This document shows, piece by piece, positions 1 through 6,562 of a stretch of 9,882 nucleotides of DNA. The DNA comes from Anaerolineae bacterium (lineage in GTDB: Bacteria > Chloroflexota > Anaerolineae > Aggregatilineales > Phototrophicaceae), in NCBI GenBank assembly GCA_019912905.1, contig JAIOHO010000731.1:1-9882 (forward strand), read 5' to 3'. The first letter of the stretch is position 1, and the number at the start of each line of letters is the position of its first letter. The notes under the pieces are model-generated. The model was given only the letters and a program-made list of their open reading frames with translations, did not search any database and was not told the DNA's origin. Position numbers and translations under genes: made by a program.

Positions 1-36
1 GTCTGGGGACAGCGGTCGAGTTTGGGACGACGCGCC

Positions 37-261
37 ATGCCTGAACCTGCGACCCTGGATGCGATTGATGCCGCTCGGGAGCGGATTGCCGGGGCAGCGC
101 TGCGTACCCCGCTGGTACGGCTGAATGTGGATGACGCTCCCGCGGAAATCTACCTGAAACTGGAGAACCTCCAACCGATTGGTTCCTTCAAGATTCGCGG
201 GGCGAGCAATGCAATTGCCCTGGCGGACCCCGAACAACTCGCTCAGGGTGAGGTTCCCTAG
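37..261 (+). pseudogene. N-terminal remnant of a threonine/serine dehydratase (PLP fold type II)
   Basis: Seventy-four codons from ATG at 37 to TAG at 259-261 match the start of the threonine ammonia-lyase / serine dehydratase family. The order is the helix DAIDAARERI, the strand RTPLV, then KLENLQPIGSFKIRGA, whose Lys in SFKIRGA is the family's PLP Schiff-base lysine. Intact members are about 310-330 residues long (or longer with an ACT domain). This copy ends right after LADPEQLAQG, where the family continues with a VVTASAGN-like substrate and PLP loop. No frame in the next 140 bp restores that motif, so this is a truncation, not a single frameshift. The product should be inactive. An in-frame TTG at 22 could add five residues, but ATG at 37 fits the family better. 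A real deletion or insertion junction, or an assembly chimera, near 247-250 would explain it. Confidence 0.75.
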
Positions 262-392
262 ACTGGGTTAGGCACTTTTCAACATGAGATTGCTAAACTT
301 TGGGCTATGGACAGAGAACCCTTTTTCAGCGCTATCCGTGACTCCATGCGAGTTCTTCTGGCTTGTGAACATGGGTGAGAAGCAGGTGATCT
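262..392. other. Lower-GC spacer of unknown origin after the truncated dehydratase
   Basis: This 131-bp stretch is visibly richer in A and T than the coding sequence on both sides. Read in the frame of the truncated dehydratase it is open from 262 to a TGA at 376-378 and gives a protein-like but unrecognised segment containing MDREPFFSAIRDSM. It may be a scrap of another gene brought next to the dehydratase stub. I see no transposase motif, no clear terminal inverted repeat and no tRNA. The 3' end carries purine-rich GGTGAG and AGGTGA motifs (374-389), which can serve as the ribosome-binding site of the downstream oxidoreductase. Confidence 0.4.
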
Positions 393-1226
393 ATGAAATT
401 TGGCGTCGCGTTGCCCTATGGTTCAGCGCGTTCGACGGCGAGGCTCTGCCAGGCAACCGAGGAAGCGGGGTGGGATGGCTGTTTTATGGGCGATGCTATC
501 TGGTGTGAAGACCCGATGATTGCGTTGGCCGCCGCTGCTATGGTCACGCAGCGAATTCGTCTGGGCACGATGGTTATCCCCATGCCCCTGCGCCGCCCGT
601 GGAAGGTCGCCAGCGAGTCGGTGGCACTGGATCGGCTGTCAGATGGGCGCTTGATTCTGGGGCTGGGGGCGGGCGCGGTGTGGATGGGCTGGCAGGGTTT
701 CCCCGATGAGGTGACCGATACACGCGTCCGCGCCGAGATGCTCGACGAAAGCATCGACATTCTGACCCTGCTCTATCAGCGCAAACCGTTCGATTATGCC
801 GGACAGCACTTTCACCTTAAGCTCACGCTGCTGGACGAGATGCATTATCCGCCACGGCCCGTCCAACAGCCGCGCATCCCCCTGTGGGTCGTCGGCATCT
901 GGCCGATTCAAAAATCCATGCAGCGGGTGTTGAAGTGTGATGGAGTGTTGCTGGAGAAGCGGAACCCAGCGGGACAAGGGGCAGGCGTGACTCCCGCGGA
1001 TGTGCGTGAAGTGCAGTCCTTTGTGCAGGCCCAGCGCATGCTGACTTCCCCGTTTGACATCGTGATCCAGGGCCAGTCCGCTCAGTTGGCACCCGCCCAG
1101 CGGGAGGACGTGCTGCTGGAATGGAAGGCGGCAGGCGCAACCTGGTGGATCGAAAACCTGATGGGTTTGACTGAACTGGAGGCTGCCGCGCGCCTTCAGT
1201 CGGGATCGCCCCAACTCCCTGGATAA
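393..1226 (+). CDS. LLM-class (luciferase-like) flavin-dependent oxidoreductase
   Basis: The 277-residue product has the bacterial-luciferase-like TIM barrel. An N-terminal strand MKFGVALPYG is followed by EEAGWDGCFMGD (residues about 23-34), the RIRLGTMV strand, a PWKVASESVALDRLSDGRL helix and the G-rich strand ILGLGAGA, which is very typical of LLM proteins. A later IPLWVVG strand lies in the C-terminal half. Such enzymes use FMNH2 or reduced F420 to oxidise or reduce small organic substrates. The sequence does not reveal which cofactor or substrate is used. The length is slightly short for the family (280-340) but both ends look complete. ATG 393 is preferred because it begins exactly at the first barrel strand and follows GGTGAG/AGGTGA. 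It stands alone and converges on the lysine operon. Confidence 0.85.
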   Translation: MKFGVALPYGSARSTARLCQATEEAGWDGCFMGDAIWCEDPMIALAAAAMVTQRIRLGTMVIPMPLRRPWKVASESVALDRLSDGRLILGLGAGAVWMGWQGFPDEVTDTRVRAEMLDESIDILTLLYQRKPFDYAGQHFHLKLTLLDEMHYPPRPVQQPRIPLWVVGIWPIQKSMQRVLKCDGVLLEKRNPAGQGAGVTPADVREVQSFVQAQRMLTSPFDIVIQGQSAQLAPAQREDVLLEWKAAGATWWIENLMGLTELEAAARLQSGSPQLPG

Positions 1227-1235
1227 GCCGATCTG

Positions 1236-1275
1236 CCTCTCACTCCCTATCTGCCGAGTGGTAGGGGGTGAGAGG
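1236..1275. terminator. Long hairpin between convergent genes, probable transcription end
   Basis: The arms 1236-1249 and 1262-1275 form a 14-bp stem with a single T:G position and a 12-nt loop. It sits between the stop of the oxidoreductase gene (1226) and the stop of lysK (1290), the place expected for a shared terminator. It is not a canonical intrinsic terminator: on neither strand does a U-tract follow the stem. The run of six A at 1277-1282 gives U residues only before the stem on the minus strand. It may instead act as a roadblock, an RNA 3'-end stabiliser or a factor-dependent terminator. Confidence 0.5.
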
Positions 1276-1289
1276 TAAAAAAGCACACC

Positions 1290-2360
1290 CTAGAAGCGGA
1301 TGCGTTCCAGAGTCTGGGTGAGCACGTTGACCGCGTGGAGATATTCATCGAGGTCGAGGTGCTCCTCTGGCGTGTGATCGAGCGCCGAGTCGCCGGGACC
1401 ATAGGCGACAATCGGGCAGCTCCAGATCGGCCCGACCACGTTCATATCCGAGGTCCCGGTTTTATAGACGAAGCGCGGGTTCCCTCCTTGCGCCCGGATC
1501 GCGCCGCGCATGGCCCGGCTGAGGGCGTGGTCGCGGTCGCTGACGAAGGCAATTTCCTGGCCCCGCGCCCGCACGGTCGCGCCATCCTGGGGCTGAAGGG
1601 CGGCCTCGACTTCCTCCGGCGTCAGAGTCGGCGGCAGGCGGAACCCGGCAGTCAGCGATGCTTCGCCATACGCGCCGTGATCCTGGGTGTTGATGGCCTG
1701 CAAGCTGGCATCGAGCCGGGCGAACACGGCTTCTTTGCCATCGTTGACCTGATCGACATATTTGCCGATGCGCTGCCAGTAATCAACCGCATGTTCGGCA
1801 GGGCTGGTGGCCTGCCCCGCGCTGTGCGCCAGCGGCCCGCGCCAGTGCCAGTCGAGCAGCAGGCGGCCTTTGTAGCCGAGTGTAATGCGATCCCAGTTGG
1901 AAGGTTCGCCGATGATGCAGGCCTGCGGCTGATACTGCGCTGCCGCATAACGTGCGCCTTTGCTGGTGGGTGCTTCTTCCTCGACTGCGCCGATGACCAC
2001 CAGACGCAGATGGTCGGGCAGCAGCGCCCGCGCGCCCGCCGCCGCAAAGGTCGCCAGCGGACCTTTGGCATCCACGCTGCCGCGTCCATACAGCAGACGA
2101 CCGTCACGGTACACAGGCAGGTCGCCGGGGAAGGTGTCGATGTGGCCCAGCAGGACGACCTCCTGATCGCCCTGGCCGATGATGCCAACCGCGTTTCCGG
2201 CCTCGTCGATGAACGCCCGGTCGTAACCGTGCGCGTTCATCCAATCGACCAGCACGCGCACGGCCCCTCCCTCCTGATAGGAGGGACTGTGCGCGCTGAC
2301 GAGATTCTCCAGCAGCAGTTCGGCGGCGGTGTCCGTCGCCGGAGCAGCAATTTTATTCAT
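1290..2360 (-). CDS. lysK: [LysW]-lysine hydrolase (M20-family zinc peptidase)
   Basis: LysK releases lysine from the gamma-carboxyl of the C-terminal glutamate of LysW, the last step of AAA lysine synthesis; some homologues also release ornithine. The 356-residue product shows the M20 di-metal site in order: GHIDT (residues 72-76, metal His and catalytic Asp), GRGSVDAKGPL (92-102, bridging Asp97), VEEEAPTSKGA (126-136, catalytic and metal Glu) and GEPSNWD (151-157). A KTGTSDMNV segment and a final DHTPEEH carrying the last metal histidine follow near the C terminus. The GEPSN and KTGTSD motifs favour LysK over ArgE or DapE. ATG 2360 lies 8 nt inside the end of lysJ, with a GGGAG ribosome site upstream, so translation is probably coupled. 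It is the last gene of the operon, and its length is normal for LysK. Confidence 0.93.
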   Translation of the reverse strand: MNKIAAPATDTAAELLLENLVSAHSPSYQEGGAVRVLVDWMNAHGYDRAFIDEAGNAVGIIGQGDQEVVLLGHIDTFPGDLPVYRDGRLLYGRGSVDAKGPLATFAAAGARALLPDHLRLVVIGAVEEEAPTSKGARYAAAQYQPQACIIGEPSNWDRITLGYKGRLLLDWHWRGPLAHSAGQATSPAEHAVDYWQRIGKYVDQVNDGKEAVFARLDASLQAINTQDHGAYGEASLTAGFRLPPTLTPEEVEAALQPQDGATVRARGQEIAFVSDRDHALSRAMRGAIRAQGGNPRFVYKTGTSDMNVVGPIWSCPIVAYGPGDSALDHTPEEHLDLDEYLHAVNVLTQTLERIRF

Positions 2361-3534
2361 CCAGCGACTCCCGCACGGCGGTGACGATGCGCTCCATTTC
2401 GGCCTGGGTGATGATGAGCGGCGGCAGCAGCCGCAGGACGTTGAACCCGGCAGGCAGCGCCAGGATGCCGCGATCCTGGAGATTTTTAAGCACCGGCGTG
2501 ACGCGCCCGCGCAGTTCCAGGCCCAGAATCAGGCCGATGCCGCGCACCTCGCGAATCTGCGGGTGGTCGATGCCGCGCAGGGCTTCCAGTAGCCAGGCCC
2601 CGCTTTCGGCGGCCCGGGCTGGAAGATGTTCGCTGCACAGGGTGCTCAGGGTCGCCAGCGCCGCCGCGCACGCCAGCGGATTCCCGCCGAAGGTGCTGCC
2701 ATGTGTGCCCTGGGGCAGCGTGCCCAACGAACCGCGCCAGCAGACTGCACCCATCGGCACTCCCCCGGCCAGCCCTTTGCCAAGTGTCACCACATCCGGC
2801 ACGATTCCGGCATGTTCGAAGGCGAACCAGCGCCCGGTGCGTCCCAGGCCGGTTTGAATCTCATCGATGATCAGCAGCACGCCCCGTTCGTCACACAGGC
2901 GACGCAGGCCCTGAAGATAGTCCGGGTCGGCGACATAGACTCCGCCTTCGCCCTGGACGACTTCGACCACAACCGCCGCTGTCTCCTCGGTGATGGCCTG
3001 TTCCGCGGCGTCGAGATCGTTGAAGGCGACATGGGTGACGGCCCGCGACGTCCAGTTCTCGAACGGCTCGCGGTACTTGGGATTCCAGGTCAGGGCCAGT
3101 GCGCCCATCGTCCGCCCATGAAAGCCGCGTTTGGCCGCGACGATCTGCGACCGACCGGTCAGAAGCGTCGCTACTTTGAGCGCGCCTTCGTTGGCTTCCG
3201 CGCCGCTGTTGCCCAGGAAATAGCGATTCAGTTCCGCCGGGAGGATGCTGGCAAGCAGGGTGTATAAGCCTGCTCGATGGCCGTTGTAGAAAATTTCGGG
3301 ACAGGTGATGAGCGTCTCGGCCTGCTCCGCAATCGCTGCCGTGACTGCGGGGTGGCAGTGACCGAGCAGCGCAACTCCCTGGCCGCTGGTGGCATCGAGA
3401 TAGGCGCTGCCCGCCTCATCCCAAACAGTGCAGCCCTGGCCGCGCGCGAGGGTGATGGGGCGTTTGAAATAGGCCCCGGAGGTATGGGCGTCTTCGATCT
3501 CGGTGATGGGTGCGTGGGTCAGCAGGTCAGTCAT
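2353..3534 (-). CDS. lysJ: [LysW]-aminoadipate semialdehyde transaminase (class III aminotransferase)
   Basis: This PLP enzyme converts LysW-bound aminoadipate semialdehyde to LysW-lysine using glutamate as amino donor. It belongs to the acetylornithine aminotransferase (ArgD) group. The 393-residue protein carries YLDATSGQGV (45-54), the cofactor loop GNSGAEANE (108-116), FHGRTMGAL (138-146), the PLP-ring Asp in IIDEIQTGLGRTG (222-234), Schiff-base Lys253 in TLGKGLAGG, and HGSTFGGNPLAC (278-289). ATG 3534 is chosen because its ATGA overlaps the stop of lysZ. A longer open frame reaching 3678 lies wholly inside lysZ and gives an Arg/Pro-rich, non-homologous extension. ArgD activity for arginine cannot be excluded from sequence, but the neighbours point to the LysW pathway. 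Confidence 0.92.
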   Translation of the reverse strand: MTDLLTHAPITEIEDAHTSGAYFKRPITLARGQGCTVWDEAGSAYLDATSGQGVALLGHCHPAVTAAIAEQAETLITCPEIFYNGHRAGLYTLLASILPAELNRYFLGNSGAEANEGALKVATLLTGRSQIVAAKRGFHGRTMGALALTWNPKYREPFENWTSRAVTHVAFNDLDAAEQAITEETAAVVVEVVQGEGGVYVADPDYLQGLRRLCDERGVLLIIDEIQTGLGRTGRWFAFEHAGIVPDVVTLGKGLAGGVPMGAVCWRGSLGTLPQGTHGSTFGGNPLACAAALATLSTLCSEHLPARAAESGAWLLEALRGIDHPQIREVRGIGLILGLELRGRVTPVLKNLQDRGILALPAGFNVLRLLPPLIITQAEMERIVTAVRESLDE

Positions 3535-4349
3535 CGGATGAACACCGTTCCCTGCCCGGCCAGGGCCTGCTGCACGGGCTGGCGGATGCGGCCATCGCCG
3601 ATGATGACCCGACCGACGCCGCCGTCCAGGGCTTCCTGCGCGCCCAGCACTTTCCGTTTCATGCGGCCCTGCGCCCATTCCAGCGCCGATTCGAGCTGGT
3701 GAGCAGGGACATGCTGGACGAAACTGGCTTCATCCGGGAAATTGCGATACAGGCCGCGCACATTGCTGAGGATGACCAGTTCGTCGGCGTGTAACGCACT
3801 GGCAACCGCTGCCGCCGCCCGGTCTCCGTCGATGTTCAGCAGGCCGTCCTCACTCAGGGCCATCGGCGGCACCACCGGGACGCCACCGGCCTGAAGAATC
3901 TGGCGGATGCGTTCGCCATCTGCGCCGGTGATGGAGCCGCTGTAATCGTCGTGGACGACCCGCACCCGCCCGGCGACCAGGGCACGCAGGGCTTTTTTAC
4001 GCTCACCGAAAATGGCCGCCTCGTCCCCGGTCAGACCGACGGCGGGGATGCCCCTGGCGCGCAGCCGCTCGACGACCTCACGGTTGGCGATTTCCGAGGC
4101 GCGGACGAAAATGTCCCGCGTGATCGGATCGGTGTAGCGCGAGGTGTGGCCGGAGGGCGAGGTCAGGGTCTGGACGGGATGCCCGGCTTCGTCGCACATG
4201 CGGTTCGCCAGCGCGCTGACGCCGTGCAGCACCACCATCGGACGGCTGCGCGCCATGTCCGCCAGATCGTCGCAGCTTGCGTCGAGGTCCAGCCCTGCGC
4301 CGCCGCCGAGTTTGATGACCAGGATGTTGTCGATTGCCGTCGTAATCAT
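3531..4349 (-). CDS. lysZ: [LysW]-aminoadipate 6-kinase (amino acid kinase family)
   Basis: LysZ phosphorylates the side-chain carboxylate of LysW-bound alpha-aminoadipate, as ArgB does for N-acetylglutamate. The 272-residue protein starts with the phosphate-binding strand ILVIKLGGG (9-17, Lys13). HGVS follows at 42-45, where most relatives read HGGS or HGG, then the LysZ-type TSPSGHTSRYTD (63-74), which distinguishes it from ArgB. A VVPPMALSEDGLLNIDGDRAA-type segment (about 155-178) binds nucleotide. ATG 4349 has a strong AAGGGGA ribosome site 8 nt upstream that overlaps the lysY stop. The stop overlaps the lysJ start as ATGA. Val44 is the only notable variation. Confidence 0.92.
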   Translation of the reverse strand: MITTAIDNILVIKLGGGAGLDLDASCDDLADMARSRPMVVLHGVSALANRMCDEAGHPVQTLTSPSGHTSRYTDPITRDIFVRASEIANREVVERLRARGIPAVGLTGDEAAIFGERKKALRALVAGRVRVVHDDYSGSITGADGERIRQILQAGGVPVVPPMALSEDGLLNIDGDRAAAAVASALHADELVILSNVRGLYRNFPDEASFVQHVPAHQLESALEWAQGRMKRKVLGAQEALDGGVGRVIIGDGRIRQPVQQALAGQGTVFIR

Positions 4350-4357
4350 TATTTCAG

Positions 4358-4364
4358 TCCCCTT
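4358..4364 (-). promoter_or_regulatory. Strong ribosome-binding site of lysZ overlapping the lysY stop
   Basis: AAGGGGA on the minus strand lies 8 nt before the lysZ ATG. Its first two bases are the last two bases of the lysY TAA stop. It fixes the lysZ start and would let ribosomes finishing lysY re-initiate. Confidence 0.7.
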
Positions 4365-5388
4365 ACGGATAGATGCCGGGGAAACGCAGCCCCGCGCACT
4401 CGTCGAAATTCAACATCAGGTTCATACACTGCACGGCGGACCCGGCAGCGCCTTTGCCCAGGTTGTCCAGCGCGGCGATGACCACCAGATGATCGCCGGA
4501 TTCATCCATTTCAAAGCCGATGTCACAGTAATTTGTCCCGGCCACGATGCGCGGTTCCGGGAAGCGGTGCAGCCCGGTTTTGCTGCGCACCAGCCGCACA
4601 AACGGCTCCTCGTTGTAGGCGGCGCGGTACAGTTTCCAGACTTCTTTTTCCTCGTGGCGTTCAGTCAGCATGCAGTGGGCCAGCAGGTGGACGCCGCGCA
4701 CCATTTCGATGGCGGTCACGGCAAAGTGGATGGGCACATCTGCGCCCAGCATCATCTCGACTTCGGCCATGTGGCGGTGCCCGGTGGGGCTGTAGGTGCG
4801 GACTGCGCCGCTGCGGACCGGATGATGCGATCCGGCGTTGGGCTGATTGCCACCCTCGGACGAGCCGACTTTGATTTCGATGGCAGCCTGATCCAGCCAA
4901 CCGGCCTGGACCAGGGGACCCAGCGCCAGATTGATGCTGGTGGCGTTGCAGCCGACGCCGCTGGCATAGTGCGCGCCGCGCAGTTGATCGCGGGTGCGCT
5001 CCGGCAGGCCGTAGACGAAGCGGTCGAGCCATTCCGGGGCCGGGTGAGTCTCGCCATACCAGCGCCGGTAAGCCTCCGGGTCGTTCAACCGGAAATCGGC
5101 GGACAGGTCGATGATCGTGGGGGCCAGCGCCGCATAGTGGTCGATCACTTTGGACGCGGTGCCATGTGGCAGGGCCAGGAATAACACATCGCATGGTTGA
5201 AGCGCGTCCGGGTGGATGAACTGGAGCTGCGTGACCCCGCGCAGATTGGGGTGAACCGTGTGGACAAAATGCCCGGCCTCACTGCGGCTGGTGATCTGGG
5301 TGACTTCCACATGGGGGTGGAACAGCAGCAACCGCAGCAGTTCGCCGCCGGTGTACCCGCTGCCTCCGACGATGCCGACAGTGATCAC
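4363..5388 (-). CDS. lysY: [LysW]-aminoadipate 6-phosphate reductase (NADP-dependent, ArgC-like)
   Basis: LysY reduces the LysW-aminoadipyl phosphate to its semialdehyde. The 341-residue product has the Rossmann motif VGIVGGSGYTGGELLRL (4-20), LALPHGTA (71-78), DLSADFRL (94-101) and the catalytic cysteine in SGVGCNATS (Cys147). It also has GSSEGGNQPNAGSHHP (175-190) and the catalytic histidine motif GHRHMAEVE (203-211). GNQPNAGSHH is the LysY-type version of the ArgC loop. I place the start at GTG 5388: it begins directly at the Rossmann strand, overlaps the lysX stop as GTGA and has GGTGAGG about 8-13 nt upstream. The open frame continues to 5577, but that part lies inside lysX and is non-homologous. 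Confidence 0.92.
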   Translation of the reverse strand: MITVGIVGGSGYTGGELLRLLLFHPHVEVTQITSRSEAGHFVHTVHPNLRGVTQLQFIHPDALQPCDVLFLALPHGTASKVIDHYAALAPTIIDLSADFRLNDPEAYRRWYGETHPAPEWLDRFVYGLPERTRDQLRGAHYASGVGCNATSINLALGPLVQAGWLDQAAIEIKVGSSEGGNQPNAGSHHPVRSGAVRTYSPTGHRHMAEVEMMLGADVPIHFAVTAIEMVRGVHLLAHCMLTERHEEKEVWKLYRAAYNEEPFVRLVRSKTGLHRFPEPRIVAGTNYCDIGFEMDESGDHLVVIAALDNLGKGAAGSAVQCMNLMLNFDECAGLRFPGIYP

Positions 5389-6263
5389 GCGGTTACCCTC
5401 ACCTGGCTCAGGGCGTAAGTCACGACTTCTGCCGGGATATTGACACCCGTGGGTGCGCTGCTGTTGCGGAACTCCATCGTATGGTTGACTTCGTTGACCA
5501 GCAGTTGACCATCCGGCGCTTCCAGCAGGTCGATCGCCAGCACACCGCCGCCCACCGCCTGCGCCGCCCGCAGGCACAGATCATCAATTTCCGGGGTCAC
5601 CGGGCAGTTGCTGGCCTGGCCGCCGCGTGCCGTATTGGTAATCCAGTGCGGCGAGGTGCGGTAGATGGCGCAGATGGTGCGGTCGCCGATGACGAAGGCA
5701 CGGATGTCGCGGCCCGGTTTGTCGATATATTTCTGGATGTAGTAGGTGTGATGGTTGTAATCGCCGAGTGTCTGGCGGTGCTCGATAATGGATTCGGCAG
5801 TGTCCTGATCGTTCACGCGCGCCAGCAGCCGCCCCCATGATCCCGTCACTGGTTTGAAGACCGCCGGATAGCCGAGATCATTCAGCGCCTGGACGGTCGT
5901 CTCAGGATCGAAGGCGACCCGGACCGCCGGTTGGGGAACCTGGGCCTGGGCCAGTGCGATGCTCGTGCGCAGTTTATCGGCGCAGACCGATGCGGTTTCG
6001 TAGCGATTGATGGTCGGGATACCCCAACTGTTGAGGATCGCCAGGGCATACAGGCCGCGAGACGTGCTGACGCTGCGCTCCATGATCAGGTCATAGGCGC
6101 GCCAGGGGAACCCGGACGGCGCGAGCTGGTCCGGCCCGGCAGTGATGTCGAAATTCAGGTCGCGGTCGAGCATGACGTCTGGTTCGATGCCGCGTTCCTG
6201 AAATGCGCTGATCAGCAGTTTTTCTTCGGCGCGAACGTGGGTAATCAGAATGCCGATGCGCAT
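5385..6263 (-). CDS. lysX: Alpha-aminoadipate-LysW ligase (ATP-grasp)
   Basis: LysX attaches the amino group of AAA to the gamma-carboxyl of the C-terminal Glu of LysW, protecting it for the next four steps. The 292-residue protein is a RimK/LysX-type ATP-grasp ligase. It has an N-terminal domain MRIGILITHVRAEEK, SVSTSRGL (64-71), TINRYETASVCADK (84-97, ATP lysine 97) and FKPVTGSWGRLL (136-147, second ATP lysine 137). It then has ITNTARGGQASNCPVT (208-223, acceptor loop) and the metal ligands Asp245 and Glu258/Asn260 in LLVNEVNHTMEF. The start lies 3 nt after the lysW stop. LysX and ArgX are close relatives, and bifunctional forms are known. The single ligase and the Lys-rich leader upstream favour AAA, but glutamate use for arginine is not excluded. 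Confidence 0.93.
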   Translation of the reverse strand: MRIGILITHVRAEEKLLISAFQERGIEPDVMLDRDLNFDITAGPDQLAPSGFPWRAYDLIMERSVSTSRGLYALAILNSWGIPTINRYETASVCADKLRTSIALAQAQVPQPAVRVAFDPETTVQALNDLGYPAVFKPVTGSWGRLLARVNDQDTAESIIEHRQTLGDYNHHTYYIQKYIDKPGRDIRAFVIGDRTICAIYRTSPHWITNTARGGQASNCPVTPEIDDLCLRAAQAVGGGVLAIDLLEAPDGQLLVNEVNHTMEFRNSSAPTGVNIPAEVVTYALSQVRVTA

Positions 6264-6266
6264 CGG

Positions 6267-6437
6267 TTACTCGCCCCAATCCTCTTCCACTTCCGGGGCC
6301 AGGTCCAGCTCCACCGGATTCAGACTGATGATTTCAAGTTCAGCGCCGCACTCTGCACAGGAGATCAGTTCGTTCTCCATCGCATCGGCAGGAATCACGA
6401 CGTCGGCATCGCATTCCGGGCAGGTGGCTGTTGTCAT
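6267..6437 (-). CDS. lysW: Amino-group carrier protein LysW
   Basis: This small acidic carrier holds AAA-pathway intermediates on the gamma-carboxyl of its last residue. The 56-residue product has a zinc ribbon with Cys6-Pro-Glu-Cys9 and Cys27-Ala-Glu-Cys30, an acidic C-terminal half, and the diagnostic ending EDWGE, with the attachment Glu at position 56. Length, cysteine spacing and tail all match LysW. ATG 6437 is chosen because it gives the usual short N terminus just before CPEC and has AGAGGAA 9 nt upstream. A TTG-started extension to 6488 would add a Lys/Glu-rich, unlikely tail. It is the first gene of the operon, 50 nt behind an intrinsic terminator that is probably a lysine-controlled attenuator. 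Confidence 0.95.
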   Translation of the reverse strand: MTTATCPECDADVVIPADAMENELISCAECGAELEIISLNPVELDLAPEVEEDWGE

Positions 6438-6446
6438 GTTCTGGGA

Positions 6447-6453
6447 TTCCTCT
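6447..6453 (-). promoter_or_regulatory. Ribosome-binding site of lysW
   Basis: AGAGGAA on the minus strand, 9 nt before the ATG at 6437, decides between the 56-residue LysW and the longer open frame. It lies in a purine-rich single-stranded stretch after the attenuator terminator, so it should be free in any transcript that reads through. Confidence 0.7.
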
Positions 6454-6486
6454 TCTTTTTCTTTGCGGCTCGTTCGATCAATAGAC

Positions 6487-6519
6487 AAAAAAATGCCGCC
6501 CAGATCAGGTCTGGACGGC
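6487..6519 (-). terminator. Intrinsic terminator 50 nt before lysW, proposed attenuator (strands 3:4)
   Basis: On the minus strand GCCGTCCAGA (6519-6510) pairs with TCTGGGCGGC (6504-6495), ten base pairs with one G:U and a 5-nt loop. The stem is followed by A and seven U (6493-6487). This is a textbook rho-independent terminator. Only 49 nt separate it from the lysW ATG, and I see no credible promoter there, so the operon transcript must read through it. Its 5' arm is also part of the competing antiterminator. Confidence 0.85.
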
Positions 6520-6562
6520 GGTGGCGCACATGGTCAGGGCGCAGCGCAGCTATCCAGACCCG
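6506..6562 (-). promoter_or_regulatory. Antiterminator helix (strands 2:3) of the lysW leader
   Basis: CGGGTCTGGAT (6562-6552) can pair with GTCCAGACCTG (6516-6506) on the minus-strand RNA, eleven contiguous pairs including two G:U. The second strand contains most of the 5' arm of the terminator, so both helices cannot exist together. The first strand also takes part in a small upstream hairpin, CCGACC (6570-6565) with GGTC-U-GG (6560-6554), which would act as the 1:2 helix. This is the alternative-fold logic of amino-acid attenuators. The pairing is read directly; the function is inferred. Confidence 0.7.

Noticed and set aside
262..392. Insertion sequence end at the dehydratase breakpoint
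   Set aside because: No terminal inverted repeat pair, target duplication or transposase motif can be found in the visible sequence, so I do not call a mobile element.
284..508. Plus-strand 74-codon frame overlapping the oxidoreductase start
   Set aside because: Its second half is an out-of-frame reading of the oxidoreductase gene and its first half has no recognisable motif.
1335..2384. Long plus-strand open frame (349 codons) opposite lysK
   Set aside because: It is the antisense shadow of lysK in high-GC DNA. It shows no recognisable domain, while the minus strand has all M20 motifs.
3535..3678. 48-codon N-terminal extension of lysJ
   Set aside because: It lies entirely inside lysZ, is Arg/Pro/Gly-rich and matches no aminotransferase. 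ATG 3534 with the ATGA overlap fits family length.
5389..5577. 63-codon N-terminal extension of lysY
   Set aside because: It lies inside lysX and precedes the Rossmann strand with non-homologous sequence. GTG 5388 is the natural start.
6438..6488. N-terminally extended LysW from TTG 6488
   Set aside because: The extension begins within the terminator U-tract and is Lys/Glu-rich. LysW proteins start only a few residues before the first CPxC, and a good ribosome site precedes ATG 6437.
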